A stretch of 64,000 nt of DNA from Streptococcus sp. 116-D4 (lineage in GTDB: Bacteria; Bacillota; Bacilli; Lactobacillales; Streptococcaceae), in the NCBI RefSeq assembly GCF_009731465.1, contig NZ_AP021887.1, positions 1,730,001 through 1,794,000 of the forward strand, written 5' to 3'. Shown one piece after another: positions 29,154 to 37,501 of this stretch. A program made the translations under genes and the position numbers. The number at the start of each line of letters is the position of its first letter. Within the stretch, counting starts at the first letter, position 1. The notes under the pieces were generated by a model. It searched no databases, was not told the DNA's origin, and saw nothing but the letters and a program-made list of their open reading frames with translations.

Positions 29154-29696
29154 TTATTTTGCAAAAGGCATTCCAAGCCCTGTAAGCAATGCACGTGACT
29201 CTTCGTCAGTGTTAGCAGTTGTTACGATAACGATGTCAAGACCACGTGTTTTGTCAACGTCATCGAAGTTGATTTCTGGGAAAATCAATTGTTCTTTCAC
29301 ACCAAGTGTGTAATTTCCGCGTCCATCAAATGATTTTGTTGGAACACCATGGAAGTCACGTACACGTGGAAGTGAAACTGAAACCAATTTATCCAAGAAT
29401 TCGTACATACGTTCACCACGAAGGGTAACTTTTGCACCGATCGCAACACCTTCACGAAGACGGAAGCCGGCGATTGATTTTTTAGCTTTAGTGATAAGTG
29501 GTTTTTGACCTGAGATAAGTGCCAATTCTTCAGCAGCTTTTTCAAGACTTTTAGCGTTTGATACAGCTTCACCAACACCCATGTTCAAAACGATCTTATC
29601 TACTTTAGGCACAGCCATCACTGATGAGTAGTTGAATTGTTCTGTCAAAGCAGGAACTACTTCATTAAGATATTTTTCTTTTAAACGATTTGCCAT
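29154..29696 (-). CDS. rplE: 50S ribosomal protein L5
   Basis: 180 aa 5S rRNA-binding protein; conserved [16 protein letters not shown], the [16 protein letters not shown] loop and [13 protein letters not shown] near the C-terminus. 23 bp after rplX. Confidence 0.97.
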   Translation of the reverse strand: MANRLKEKYLNEVVPALTEQFNYSSVMAVPKVDKIVLNMGVGEAVSNAKSLEKAAEELALISGQKPLITKAKKSIAGFRLREGVAIGAKVTLRGERMYEFLDKLVSVSLPRVRDFHGVPTKSFDGRGNYTLGVKEQLIFPEINFDDVDKTRGLDIVIVTTANTDEESRALLTGLGMPFAK

Positions 29697-29719
29697 TATA
29701 CTTCTCCTTTCCTTCGTGA

Positions 29720-30025
29720 TTAATCAAGCACTTCGCCTGATTTTTTGTTGTAGCGAACTTTTTTACCGTCTACAAATTTGTAACCAACACGACCAGCTAC
29801 ACCATTTTTGTCCAAAACTTGAACGTTTGATACGTGGATAGCTGCTTCTTTCTCGATGATACCACCTTGAGGAAGCTCGTTAGTTGGACGTTGGTGTTTC
29901 TTAACGATGTTAACACCTTCAACGATAACTTTGTTTACTTTTGGAAGGGCAGTAAGGACAACAGCTTCTGTTCCCTTATCTTTACCAGCGATTACGCGAA
30001 CTTTGTCGCCTTTTTTTACAAACAT
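29720..30025 (-). CDS. rplX: 50S ribosomal protein L24
   Basis: 101 aa, KOW motif at the N-terminus ([20 protein letters not shown]). An early assembly protein near the tunnel exit. A 183-bp gap separates it from rplN. Confidence 0.97.
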
Positions 30026-30208
30026 TAGGTTTCTCCTTGATTTTTTCTTACGCCCATAAGGGCACCCTAGCTCAAAGCTAGGGGACTAGTTTGTTTGTTT
30101 TTACTCTGCGAAAATCAAAGCAATTCTTCGTCAGTTTCAACTCACCTAACTTAAGTTATGCTTTCGTTTCACTTTCTAGACTTGTTTTAATTTTCATTGA
30201 GCAATCAA
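30026..30208 (-). other. rplN-rplX gap with hairpins
   Basis: Contains CCCTAGC-TCAAA-GCTAGGG (30068-30086), a compact GC-rich hairpin, and an imperfect long inverted repeat whose two arms look like BOX ends (CTCTGCGAAAATCAAAG near 30103 and TTTTCATTGAGC near 30193). No ORF with a ribosome binding site. Confidence 0.55.
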
Positions 30209-30577
30209 TTAAAGTACTTCTGGAGCAAGTGACACGATCTTCATGAAGCCACCTTCACGCAATTCACGTGCAACTGGTCCAAAGATACGTGTTCCGCGAG
30301 GAGTTTTGTCGTCACGGATGATAACTGCTGCGTTTTCGTCAAATTTGATGTATGAACCATCAGCACGACGAGCACCTGATTTAGTACGAACGATAACTGC
30401 TTTAACAACGTCACCTTTTTTTACCGCACCACCAGGAGTAGCTTGTTTTACAGATGCCACGATAACATCACCGATGTTTGCAAATTTACGTCCTGAACCA
30501 CCAAGAACTTTGATAGTCAAGATTTCGCGAGCACCGCTGTTGTCTGCGACTTTCAAACGAGTTTCTGTTTGAATCAT
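30209..30577 (-). CDS. rplN: 50S ribosomal protein L14
   Basis: 122 aa ([19 protein letters not shown]). Signature around [18 protein letters not shown] and the conserved [20 protein letters not shown] end. It contacts helix 95 and 16S rRNA in the inter-subunit bridge B8. 25 bp after rpsQ. Confidence 0.97.
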   Translation of the reverse strand: MIQTETRLKVADNSGAREILTIKVLGGSGRKFANIGDVIVASVKQATPGGAVKKGDVVKAVIVRTKSGARRADGSYIKFDENAAVIIRDDKTPRGTRIFGPVARELREGGFMKIVSLAPEVL

Positions 30578-30602
30578 TTCAGTTTTCTCCTTTCAGGTTT
30601 GA

Positions 30603-30863
30603 TTAGATGATGACCGCTTCTTCAACAACTTCTACAAGACGGAAACGTTTTGTAGCTGAAAGCGGGCGAGTTTCCATGATACGTACGATATCGCCTTCTT
30701 TGGCAACATTATTTTCATCATGAGCTTTATATTTTTTAGAGTAGTTAATACGTTTACCATAGACTGGGTGGTTACGTTTTGTTTCAACTACAACTGTGAT
30801 TGTCTTGTCCATTTTGTCAGATACAACACGTCCAACAAGAACTTTACGATTATTGCGTTCCAT
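30603..30863 (-). CDS. rpsQ: 30S ribosomal protein S17
   Basis: 86 aa OB-fold protein; [20 protein letters not shown] start and [20 protein letters not shown] signature. Primary 16S rRNA binder of the 5' domain. 24 bp after rpmC. Confidence 0.97.
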
Positions 30864-30887
30864 TGAAATTTCTCCTTCCCTAGTCTA

Positions 30888-31094
30888 TTATTTCGCTTCA
30901 GATTGAACTGTTTTGATACGAGCGATTTGTTTTTTAACTTCTTTCAAGCGAGCTGTTTGTTCCAATTGACCAGTAGCAGCTTGGAAACGAAGTTCAAACA
31001 ATTCTTTTTTCAATTCGTTTTCGCGCTTCGCGAGTTCTTCTTGAGAAAGACCACGAAGTTCTTTAACAAATTCTTTTACTTCATTAAGTTTCAT
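30888..31094 (-). CDS. rpmC: 50S ribosomal protein L29
   Basis: 68 aa two-helix hairpin protein ([20 protein letters not shown], signature [14 protein letters not shown]), next to the tunnel exit where trigger factor docks. 9 bp after rplP. Confidence 0.96.
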
Positions 31095-31103
31095 GCCTTC
31101 TCC

Positions 31104-31517
31104 TTATTCTGCTTCACGTTTTACGAATTTACATTTAACTGGCAATTTGTGACTAGCAAGACGAAGCGCTTCGCGTGCAACCTCTTCAGATACACCAGCG
31201 ATTTCGAACATCACTTTACCACGTTTAACTGGTGCTACCCAACCTTCAGGTGCCCCTTTACCAGATCCCATACGCACACCGATAGCTTTAGCAGTGTATG
31301 ATTTGTGTGGGAAGATTTTAATCCAAACTTTACCACCACGTTTCATGTAACGAGTCATGGCGATACGAGCAGCCTCGATTTGGCGGTTAGTGATCCAGTG
31401 GCTAGTTGTAGCTTGAAGACCGTATTCACCGAATGCTACTTCTTTCCCACCTTTAGCTTCACCGCGCATTTTACCACGGAATTCACGACGGTGTTTAACA
31501 CGTTTAGGTACTAACAT
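31104..31517 (-). CDS. rplP: 50S ribosomal protein L16
   Basis: 137 aa ([20 protein letters not shown]). The segment [20 protein letters not shown] binds near the A- and P-site tRNA elbow. Only 3 bp after rpsC, so translation is likely coupled. Confidence 0.97.
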   Translation of the reverse strand: MLVPKRVKHRREFRGKMRGEAKGGKEVAFGEYGLQATTSHWITNRQIEAARIAMTRYMKRGGKVWIKIFPHKSYTAKAIGVRMGSGKGAPEGWVAPVKRGKVMFEIAGVSEEVAREALRLASHKLPVKCKFVKREAE

Positions 31518-31520
31518 TGG

Positions 31521-32174
31521 TTATTTACCTCCTTTAGTGTTTTTACGAGCTGGAAGAACTTCACCACGGTAGATCCATACTTTAACACCAAGTTTACCGT
31601 ATGTAGTATCTGCTTCTTCCCAAGCGTAATCGATATCTGCACGAAGTGTGTGAAGCGGAACTGTTCCTTCAGAGTATCCTTCAGCACGGGCAATATCTGC
31701 ACCGTTCAAACGACCTGATACTTGAGTTTTAATTCCTTTAGCTCCAGCACGCATAGCACGTTGGATTGCTTGTTTTTGTGCACGACGGAAAGCAACACGT
31801 TGCTCCAATTGACGAGCAATTCCTTCACCAACAAGGTGAGCATCCAAATCAGGTTGTTTGATTTCGATGATGTTGATGTGTACTTGTTTTCCAGTCAATT
31901 TGTTAAGTTTTGCACGGAGTGCATCAACGTTAGCACCACCTTTACCGATAACCATACCTGGTTTAGCAGTGTGAAGTGAAACGTTAACTTTGTTTACTGC
32001 GCGTTCGATTTCAATAGTTGAAACTGCTGCGTCAGCAAGTTCTTTTTGAACGAATTTACGGATTGCAAGATCTTCATGAAGGTAATCCGCGTATTCTTTT
32101 TCAGCATACCATTTGGCATCCCAATCACGGATGATGCCGACACGCATACCAATTGGATGTACTTTTTGACCCAC
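31521..32174 (-). CDS. rpsC: 30S ribosomal protein S3
   Basis: 217 aa head protein at the mRNA entry channel. KH domain with [16 protein letters not shown] near residue 78, and a C-terminal domain with [17 protein letters not shown]. 12 bp after rplV. Confidence 0.97.
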
Positions 32175-32186
32175 GATTTTACCTCC

Positions 32187-32531
32187 TTATTTTTCTGCAA
32201 CAGCTACAGTGATATGAGCTGTACGTTTGTTGATTGGTGAAGCTGAACCTTTCGCACGTGGACGGAAACGTTTCATAGTTGGTCCTTCGTTTGCGAATGC
32301 TTCAGATACTACCAAGTTAGCTTTATCCAAACCAAAGTTGTTTTCAGCGTTAGCTACAGCTGAGTTCAAAACTTTCAAGATGATTTCAGCAGCTTTGTTT
32401 GGAGTGAATGTCAAAATTGCGATTGCATCGGCTACGCTTTTACCACGGATGTTGTCAAGAACAAGACGTGATTTACGAGGTGAAACACGTACTGTGCGAG
32501 CCATTGCTTTAGCTGAAGTAATTTCTGCCAT
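32187..32531 (-). CDS. rplV: 50S ribosomal protein L22
   Basis: 114 aa. The extended loop [20 protein letters not shown] (residues about 88-107) lines the narrowest part of the exit tunnel and is the usual site of macrolide-resistance changes. No abnormal insertion is visible. 11 bp after rpsS. Confidence 0.97.
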   Translation of the reverse strand: MAEITSAKAMARTVRVSPRKSRLVLDNIRGKSVADAIAILTFTPNKAAEIILKVLNSAVANAENNFGLDKANLVVSEAFANEGPTMKRFRPRAKGSASPINKRTAHITVAVAEK

Positions 32532-32542
32532 TTATGTTCTCC

Positions 32543-32824
32543 TTATTTTCTACGTGTTTTCTTGTCGTCTGCGGCGTGACCTTTGTAAGTACGAGTTGGT
32601 GCAAATTCACCAAGCTTGTGACCTACCATGTCTTCTTGGATGTAAACAGGTACGTGTTTACGTCCATCATAAACTGCGATAGTGTAACCAATGAAACTTG
32701 GGAAGATCGTTGAACGACGTGACCAAGTTTTGATAACTTTTTTCTTTTCGTCGTTAGCTTGAGCTTCAACTTTTTTCATCAAATGCTCATCGACGAAAGG
32801 TCCTTTTTTAAGACTGCGTCCCAT
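32543..32824 (-). CDS. rpsS: 30S ribosomal protein S19
   Basis: 93 aa ([20 protein letters not shown]), C-terminal signature [20 protein letters not shown]. Forms a head complex with S13. A 102-bp gap with small GC-rich hairpins precedes it (32825-32926, after rplB). Confidence 0.97.
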
Positions 32825-32926
32825 TTTTATATTTTCTCCTTTAAATATAGTACCACAGCGGCTTGCGCTCTCAACGAGCGCTACCGAGCTGGCGGATTAT
32901 CTAGCGCTTAAGCGACTAGTTTTAAA

Positions 32927-33760
32927 TTATTTCTCGTTGCGACGACGAACGATAAGTTTGTCAGATTTCGCTTTCTTGTTACGAGTTTTAAGACCAAGAG
33001 CAGGTTTGCCCCATGGAGTTGATGGTGCTTTACGACCAACTGGTGCTTTACCTTCACCACCACCGTGTGGGTGATCGTTAGGGTTCATTACAGAACCACG
33101 AACTGTTGGGCGGATACCTTTCCAACGGCTACGTCCTGCTTTACCAAGGTTTACAAGTCCATGTTGTTCGTTTCCGACAACACCAACTGTAGCACGACAA
33201 GTTCCAAGAATCATACGAACTTCACCTGATTGAAGACGAACAAGAACGTATTTACCTTCTTGACCCAATACTTGAGCAGAAGCTCCAGCAGCACGTACCA
33301 ATTCACCACCACGACCTGGTTTCAACTCGATGTTGTGGATCAAAGTACCAACTGGGATGTTAGCAAGTGGAAGAGCGTTTCCGACTTTGATATCTGCTTC
33401 TGGACCTGAAACGATTCGTTGACCTACTTCAAGACCTTTTGGAGCGATGATGTATGCTTTCACACCGTCAGTGTAGTGTACAAGAGCGATGTTTGCAGAA
33501 CGGTTTGGATCGTACTCGATTGTTTTAACAACTGCTTCAACGTTGTCTTTGTTACGTTTGAAGTCAACCAAACGGTAGAAACGTTTGTGTCCACCACCTT
33601 GGTGACGAACAGTGATACGACCGTTGTTGTTACGACCAGCCTTGCTCTTCAATGCAACAAGCAATGATTTTTCAGGAGTGCTTGTTGTGATTTCAGCGAA
33701 ATCCAAAGAAGTCATATTACGGCGACCGTTTGTTGTTGGTTTATAAACACGAATTCCCAC
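32927..33760 (-). CDS. rplB: 50S ribosomal protein L2
   Basis: 277 aa, one of the largest and most conserved ribosomal proteins, needed for peptidyl transferase assembly. The C-terminal segment [20 protein letters not shown] contains the critical His near the active centre. 17 bp after rplW. Confidence 0.97.
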   Translation of the reverse strand: MGIRVYKPTTNGRRNMTSLDFAEITTSTPEKSLLVALKSKAGRNNNGRITVRHQGGGHKRFYRLVDFKRNKDNVEAVVKTIEYDPNRSANIALVHYTDGVKAYIIAPKGLEVGQRIVSGPEADIKVGNALPLANIPVGTLIHNIELKPGRGGELVRAAGASAQVLGQEGKYVLVRLQSGEVRMILGTCRATVGVVGNEQHGLVNLGKAGRSRWKGIRPTVRGSVMNPNDHPHGGGEGKAPVGRKAPSTPWGKPALGLKTRNKKAKSDKLIVRRRNEK

Positions 33761-33777
33761 GACATTTCCTCCTTAGA

Positions 33778-34074
33778 TTATTCAGCTTCAGCAGCGAACA
33801 ACTCGATTGCTTTTGAATCAGCTGTAAGTGTGATGATAGCTTTTTTAGTTTTGTTAGTAAAACCAGTGTAACGTCCAACACGTTTAGCTTTAGGTTTTAC
33901 GTTGATTGTGTTAACATTTGCAACTTTAACACCTTCGAAAGCAGCTTCAACAGCTTGCTTGATCAAAAGTTTGTGTGCACGAGTGTCAACTTCAAATACA
34001 TATTTTCCTGCTTCAAGTTGAGCCATTGAGCTTTCAGTGATGACAGGTTTTTTGATAACATCATACAAATTCAT
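33778..34074 (-). CDS. rplW: 50S ribosomal protein L23
   Basis: 98 aa ([24 protein letters not shown]...). Docking site for trigger factor and SRP at the tunnel exit. ATG overlaps the rplD stop by one base (TAATG), indicating translational coupling. Confidence 0.97.
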
Positions 34075-34697
34075 TATGCAAGAACCTCCTCGATTTTAGA
34101 GATAGCTGCTTGAGTAACAAGAAGTTTGTCACTATTTGCGATGTCAAGAACACTTGCAGTTGTAGCAGTCGCAACTTTCACGTTTGGAAGGTTACGAGCT
34201 GAAAGAGCTGCGAATTCGTTTCCTTCTTCAAGAATAACAAGGACTTTAGAATCGATGCTCAAAGCTGCAAGAACTTTTGCAAATTCAGCAGTTTTTGGAG
34301 CTGTAAATTCAAGAGAATCAACGGCTACAAATTTGTTTTCAGCAACTTTTTCAGAGTAGACTGATTTAAGAGCTAGGCGACGAACTTTTTGTGGAAGTTT
34401 GTAGCCGTATGAACGTGGAGTTGGTCCGAAGACAACACCACCACCACGCCATTGTGGTGAGCGGATAGAACCTTGACGAGCACGTCCAGTTCCTTTTTGA
34501 CGCCATGGTTTGCGTCCGCCACCTGAAACGGCTGAACGGTTTTTAACAGCGTGAGTTCCTTGACGAAGGCTAGCACGTTGGCTGATGATGACATCAAACA
34601 CAACAGATTGATTTGGTTCGATACCAAAGATTGCATCGTTAAGAACAACTTCGCCCGCTTGTTTACCAGTTTGGTCGAATAATGTTACATTTGCCAT
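34074..34697 (-). CDS. rplD: 50S ribosomal protein L4
   Basis: 207 aa. The tunnel loop ([20 protein letters not shown], residues about 60-79) is intact; changes there give macrolide resistance. In E. coli L4 feeds back on the S10 operon leader. 24 bp after rplC. Confidence 0.97.
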
Positions 34698-34721
34698 TTT
34701 GACTGTATTCCCCTTTCCTTA

Positions 34722-35348
34722 TTATTTACCAGCTTTAACTGCTGATTTGATAGTGATAAGAGATTTCTTAGCACCTGGTACGTTGCCTTTGATAAGGATA
34801 ACGTTCTTTTCTGGAACAACTTGTACAACTTCAAGGTTTTGAATTGTTACGCGGTCGCCACCCATACGTCCTGCAAGGTTTTTACCTTTGAATACGCGGT
34901 TAGGTGCAACAGGTCCCATAGAACCTGGACGACGGTGGTAACGAGAACCGTGAGCCATAGGTCCACGTGATTGTCCGTGGCGTTTGATAACACCTTGGAA
35001 ACCTTTACCTTTAGAAGTACCAGTTACGTCAACAACATCTCCAGCTGCGAAAGTTTCAACTGTGATTTCAGCACCAACTTCCAAGCCTTCAACGTTTTTG
35101 AATTCACGAATGAAGCGCTTAGGAGCCGTGTTAGCTTTTGCTACATGTCCTTTAGCAGGTTTGTTGCTCAATACTTCGCGTTTGTCATCGAAACCAACTT
35201 GGATAGCGTTGTATCCGTCTGTTTCAACAGTTTTAACTTGAAGAACAACGTTTGGAGTTGCTTCAATAACTGTTACAGGGATCAATTCGCCAGCTTCAGT
35301 GAAGATTTGAGTCATTCCCACTTTTTTCCCTAAGATTCCTTTTGTCAT
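34722..35348 (-). CDS. rplC: 50S ribosomal protein L3
   Basis: 208 aa. [20 protein letters not shown] start and the peptidyl-transferase loop [20 protein letters not shown]. 200 bp separate it from rpsJ; that gap holds copy 5 of the hairpin repeat. Confidence 0.97.
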
Positions 35349-35435
35349 GAGAAAATAGTTCCTTTTCTATAGTTTTTATTCAAAAAGTTTTTAACGAGCG
35401 TTTTTTATGCTCAAGTCTAAGATACAAAAGTCGTC

Positions 35436-35495
35436 AAACTCAAAGTGAAAATAGGAAACAGACACAAAGAAGTTCATCTTTTTCACATCGAGTTT
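35436..35495 (-). repeat. Hairpin repeat of the ribosomal operon, copy 5 (inverted)
   Basis: Arms GTGAAAATAGGAAAC and GTTCATCTTTTTCAC (35445-35486), extended by an outer AAACTC/GAGTTT pair. Read on the minus strand it matches copies 2 and 4, including the GAT/TTCC mismatch. Confidence 0.68.
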
Positions 35496-35548
35496 GGCTC
35501 GTGTTCAATTAAATTGAAACACCAGCCTCTGCTCTTTTATATTTTAGA

Positions 35549-35857
35549 TTAAAGTTTGATTTCTACGTTTACACCACTTGGAAGATCCAATTTCATCAAA
35601 GCATCAACTGTTTTTTGAGTCGGGTTAACGATATCAATCAAACGTTTGTGTGTACGCATTTCAAATTGTTCGCGAGAGTCTTTGTATTTGTGAGTCGCAC
35701 GAATGATTGTGTAGAGGCTACGTTCAGTTGGAAGTGGGATTGGACCCGCAACTTGTGCACCTGTACGAGTAGCTGATTCTACGATTTTTGCAGCCGCTGT
35801 GTCAAGCGTACGGTGTTCGTAAGCTTTCAAACGGATACGGATTTTTTTGTTTGCCAT
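35549..35857 (-). CDS. rpsJ: 30S ribosomal protein S10
   Basis: 102 aa ([20 protein letters not shown]), also the NusE antitermination factor. Signature [20 protein letters not shown]. First gene of the operon; GGAGAAAAAAG precedes the ATG, after a leader of about 130 nt. Confidence 0.97.
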
Positions 35858-35994
35858 CTTTTTTCTCCTTTTCGTCTATTTAAGATAATAGGCTAGCTCC
35901 ACAAGAAAACCGACGCGGTGTTGCGTGGCAATGCAACCGAGCGTGTCGCAACCTCTTGCATCAAAGCTAAGGCTGTAATTTACAGCACCATAAT

Positions 35995-36023
35995 AGAATA
36001 ACACAAAGCCCCTGCGATTGCAA
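35995..36023 (-). promoter_or_regulatory. rpsJ: Promoter of the S10-spc-alpha operon
   Basis: Minus strand TTGCAA (36023-36018), 17 bp spacer, TATTCT (36000-35995). The transcript would have a leader of about 130 nt to rpsJ, with GCTGTAA-ATTACAGC (around 35972-35986) and a G/C-rich region with repeated GGTTGC/GCAACC strings (35905-35953) that can fold. Such a leader is a plausible place for ribosomal-protein feedback. Confidence 0.75.
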
Positions 36024-36092
36024 GGGATTTGACAGGATTTTTTTAATTTTTCGAATGAAACTGTTTTCTTTTTTGATAGGGCATTTATTTAA

Positions 36093-36704
36093 CTATTTTT
36101 TTATAGAAGAAAGTTGTTCTCTCTTCATCTGTTCATAGCTTTCTTTCCCGTCATTGAGCTTGTCCCAAATCACTACTTGCCCACTGCGGAGCGATTTTTG
36201 CACATCGATGATGCGTTGATTGGACGAACCTCGAAACTGGAGCATGAGATTGCGCTTAGTTCGATCATACCGTCCATCGACAAGAATGTCAATAAGTGAC
36301 AAGAGTTCCAGTTTATCTGGAGTTTCCAGCATCATTTCTTCCCAAGTATAGCCCGTCCAGGACCAGATGTCCTTGTCGGGCAATTCCTTCCGGATACGTT
36401 TCACGAGCGGCAAGAGAATGCCCGTATTGAGAAAGGGCTCCCCTCCCAGTAAGGTTAATCCCTGAACATAGGGCTGGGCAAGATCTGCCATGATCTGCTC
36501 TTCTAACTCTGCTGTATAAGGAATTCCTGCATTAAAAGACCAAGTGGCAACATTATAGCAACCCTCGCAGTGAAACATGCAGCCTGATACATAGAGAGAG
36601 TTACGCACACCTTCTCCATCTACAAAATTAAAAGCCTTGTAGTCAATGATACGACCTTGACTGAGTTTCTCGCTTTTCCATTCTTGTGCTTTTGGATTAT
36701 TCAT
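36093..36704 (-). CDS. nrdG: Anaerobic ribonucleotide reductase activating enzyme
   Basis: 203 aa radical-SAM protein that installs the glycyl radical on NrdD. The CxxxCxxC cluster motif is seen in SGCMFHCEGCYN near residue 42, followed by TLLGGEPFLN (SAM-binding GGE). It overlaps the GNAT reading frame upstream by 8 bp. Together with nrdD and the 46-aa gene it forms the anaerobic dNTP unit. Confidence 0.95.
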   Translation of the reverse strand: MNNPKAQEWKSEKLSQGRIIDYKAFNFVDGEGVRNSLYVSGCMFHCEGCYNVATWSFNAGIPYTAELEEQIMADLAQPYVQGLTLLGGEPFLNTGILLPLVKRIRKELPDKDIWSWTGYTWEEMMLETPDKLELLSLIDILVDGRYDRTKRNLMLQFRGSSNQRIIDVQKSLRSGQVVIWDKLNDGKESYEQMKREQLSSIKK

Positions 36705-37203
36705 TCGCTACCTCTATCCAATAACGCTCGACTCCATTACGAACATCCTCAAGGAGCCCACCATTTGCTAAAATGACTGCTCTTATAGCAGGATTATTCA
36801 CGCTACAGGTCACAAGAGTTCTCTTGATATTCTTTTCACTAGCAATTTGTAGACCTTGTCGGAGGGACTCTTTGGCGTAGCCCTTGCTTCTTTTAGAGGG
36901 ACGGATGGAATAGCCAATGTGGCCTCCTACCTCCAACAAATAGTCACTAAGACGCAATCGCAAATTGAAAAATCCAACCGCTTGGCCGTCTCTTGCAAAA
37001 GCGACTAACTGAATAGCAGGGACCCATCCTTCAGGCAGATTAATCCTCATTTCCTGACCCTGATTACTTTCCAACCACTCTTCATACACAAAGTTCTCTG
37101 TATCCCAAAATCATCCATCATGGACTGATTGGCTTTTTTCAGATTCTGCCATCATCTCTAAAACGGTTTCTTTATCTGCTAATCCTGGTCTGCGTAATTC
37201 CAT
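36697..37203 (-). pseudogene. GNAT acetyltransferase gene with an internal stop codon
   Basis: The natural start is ATG 37203 (MELRRPGLADKETVLEMM), preceded by an excellent GGAGGT. The frame meets TGA at codon 31 (37113-37111), in HDG-stop-FWDTENF, and continues in the same frame to the expected C-terminus (GNAT core YSIRPSKRSKGYAKESLRQG). The full frame would be 168 aa. No frameshift is needed; one base change (for example GGA to TGA) explains it. A downstream product could begin only at weak internal codons, such as GTG at the VYEEW segment. It lies between the 46-aa gene with a BOX and nrdG. In pneumococcus the equivalent gene is, as I recall, intact. Confidence 0.82.
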
Positions 37204-37241
37204 CCTTACCTCCCACTTTGAGAAAAGCGAGAGCTGACTCT

Positions 37242-37344
37242 CATACTCTTCAAACCATGTCAGCTTCCATCTGCAACCTCAAAACAGTGTTTTGAGCAAC
37301 ATGCGGCTAGCTTCCTAGTTGGCTCTTTGATTTTCATTGAGTAT
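37242..37344 (-). repeat. BOX element (A-C type), reversed
   Basis: Reads ATACTCAATGAAAATCAAAG... on the minus strand, ending TTTGAAGAGTAT. No boxB unit. Lies between the GNAT pseudogene and the 46-aa gene. Confidence 0.85.
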
Positions 37345-37349
37345 CACTT

Positions 37350-37490
37350 TTATTTTTTCTTGTTCTTGTTTAAAAATTGTTCTCTGAGGTTAAGCAAACG
37401 TTCTTTTTTACCAGCTCCACCTTTAGAGTGTTTCTCGTGATAACGCGCCACTTGTGCGCGACCCTTATCGTCTAATTGATATTTTCCCAT
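37350..37490 (-). CDS. Small basic protein, 46 aa, unknown function
   Basis: MGKYQLDDKGRAQVARYHEK at the start, then a Lys-rich C-terminus ending KNKKK; about 14 Lys/Arg in 46 residues. It begins 11 bp after the nrdD stop. I recall a small protein of this kind at the same place in pneumococcus, so it is probably real. Its high basic charge suggests nucleic-acid or ribosome contact; that is a guess. Ribosome binding site weak (AGAAAGAAATGAA). Confidence 0.72.
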   Translation of the reverse strand: MGKYQLDDKGRAQVARYHEKHSKGGAGKKERLLNLREQFLNKNKKK

Positions 37491-37501
37491 TTCATTTCTT
37501 T

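Noticed and set aside
37111..37160. Frameshift in the A-run of the GNAT gene
   Set aside because: The frame is the same on both sides of the stop, so a single nonsense change explains it without insertions or deletions.
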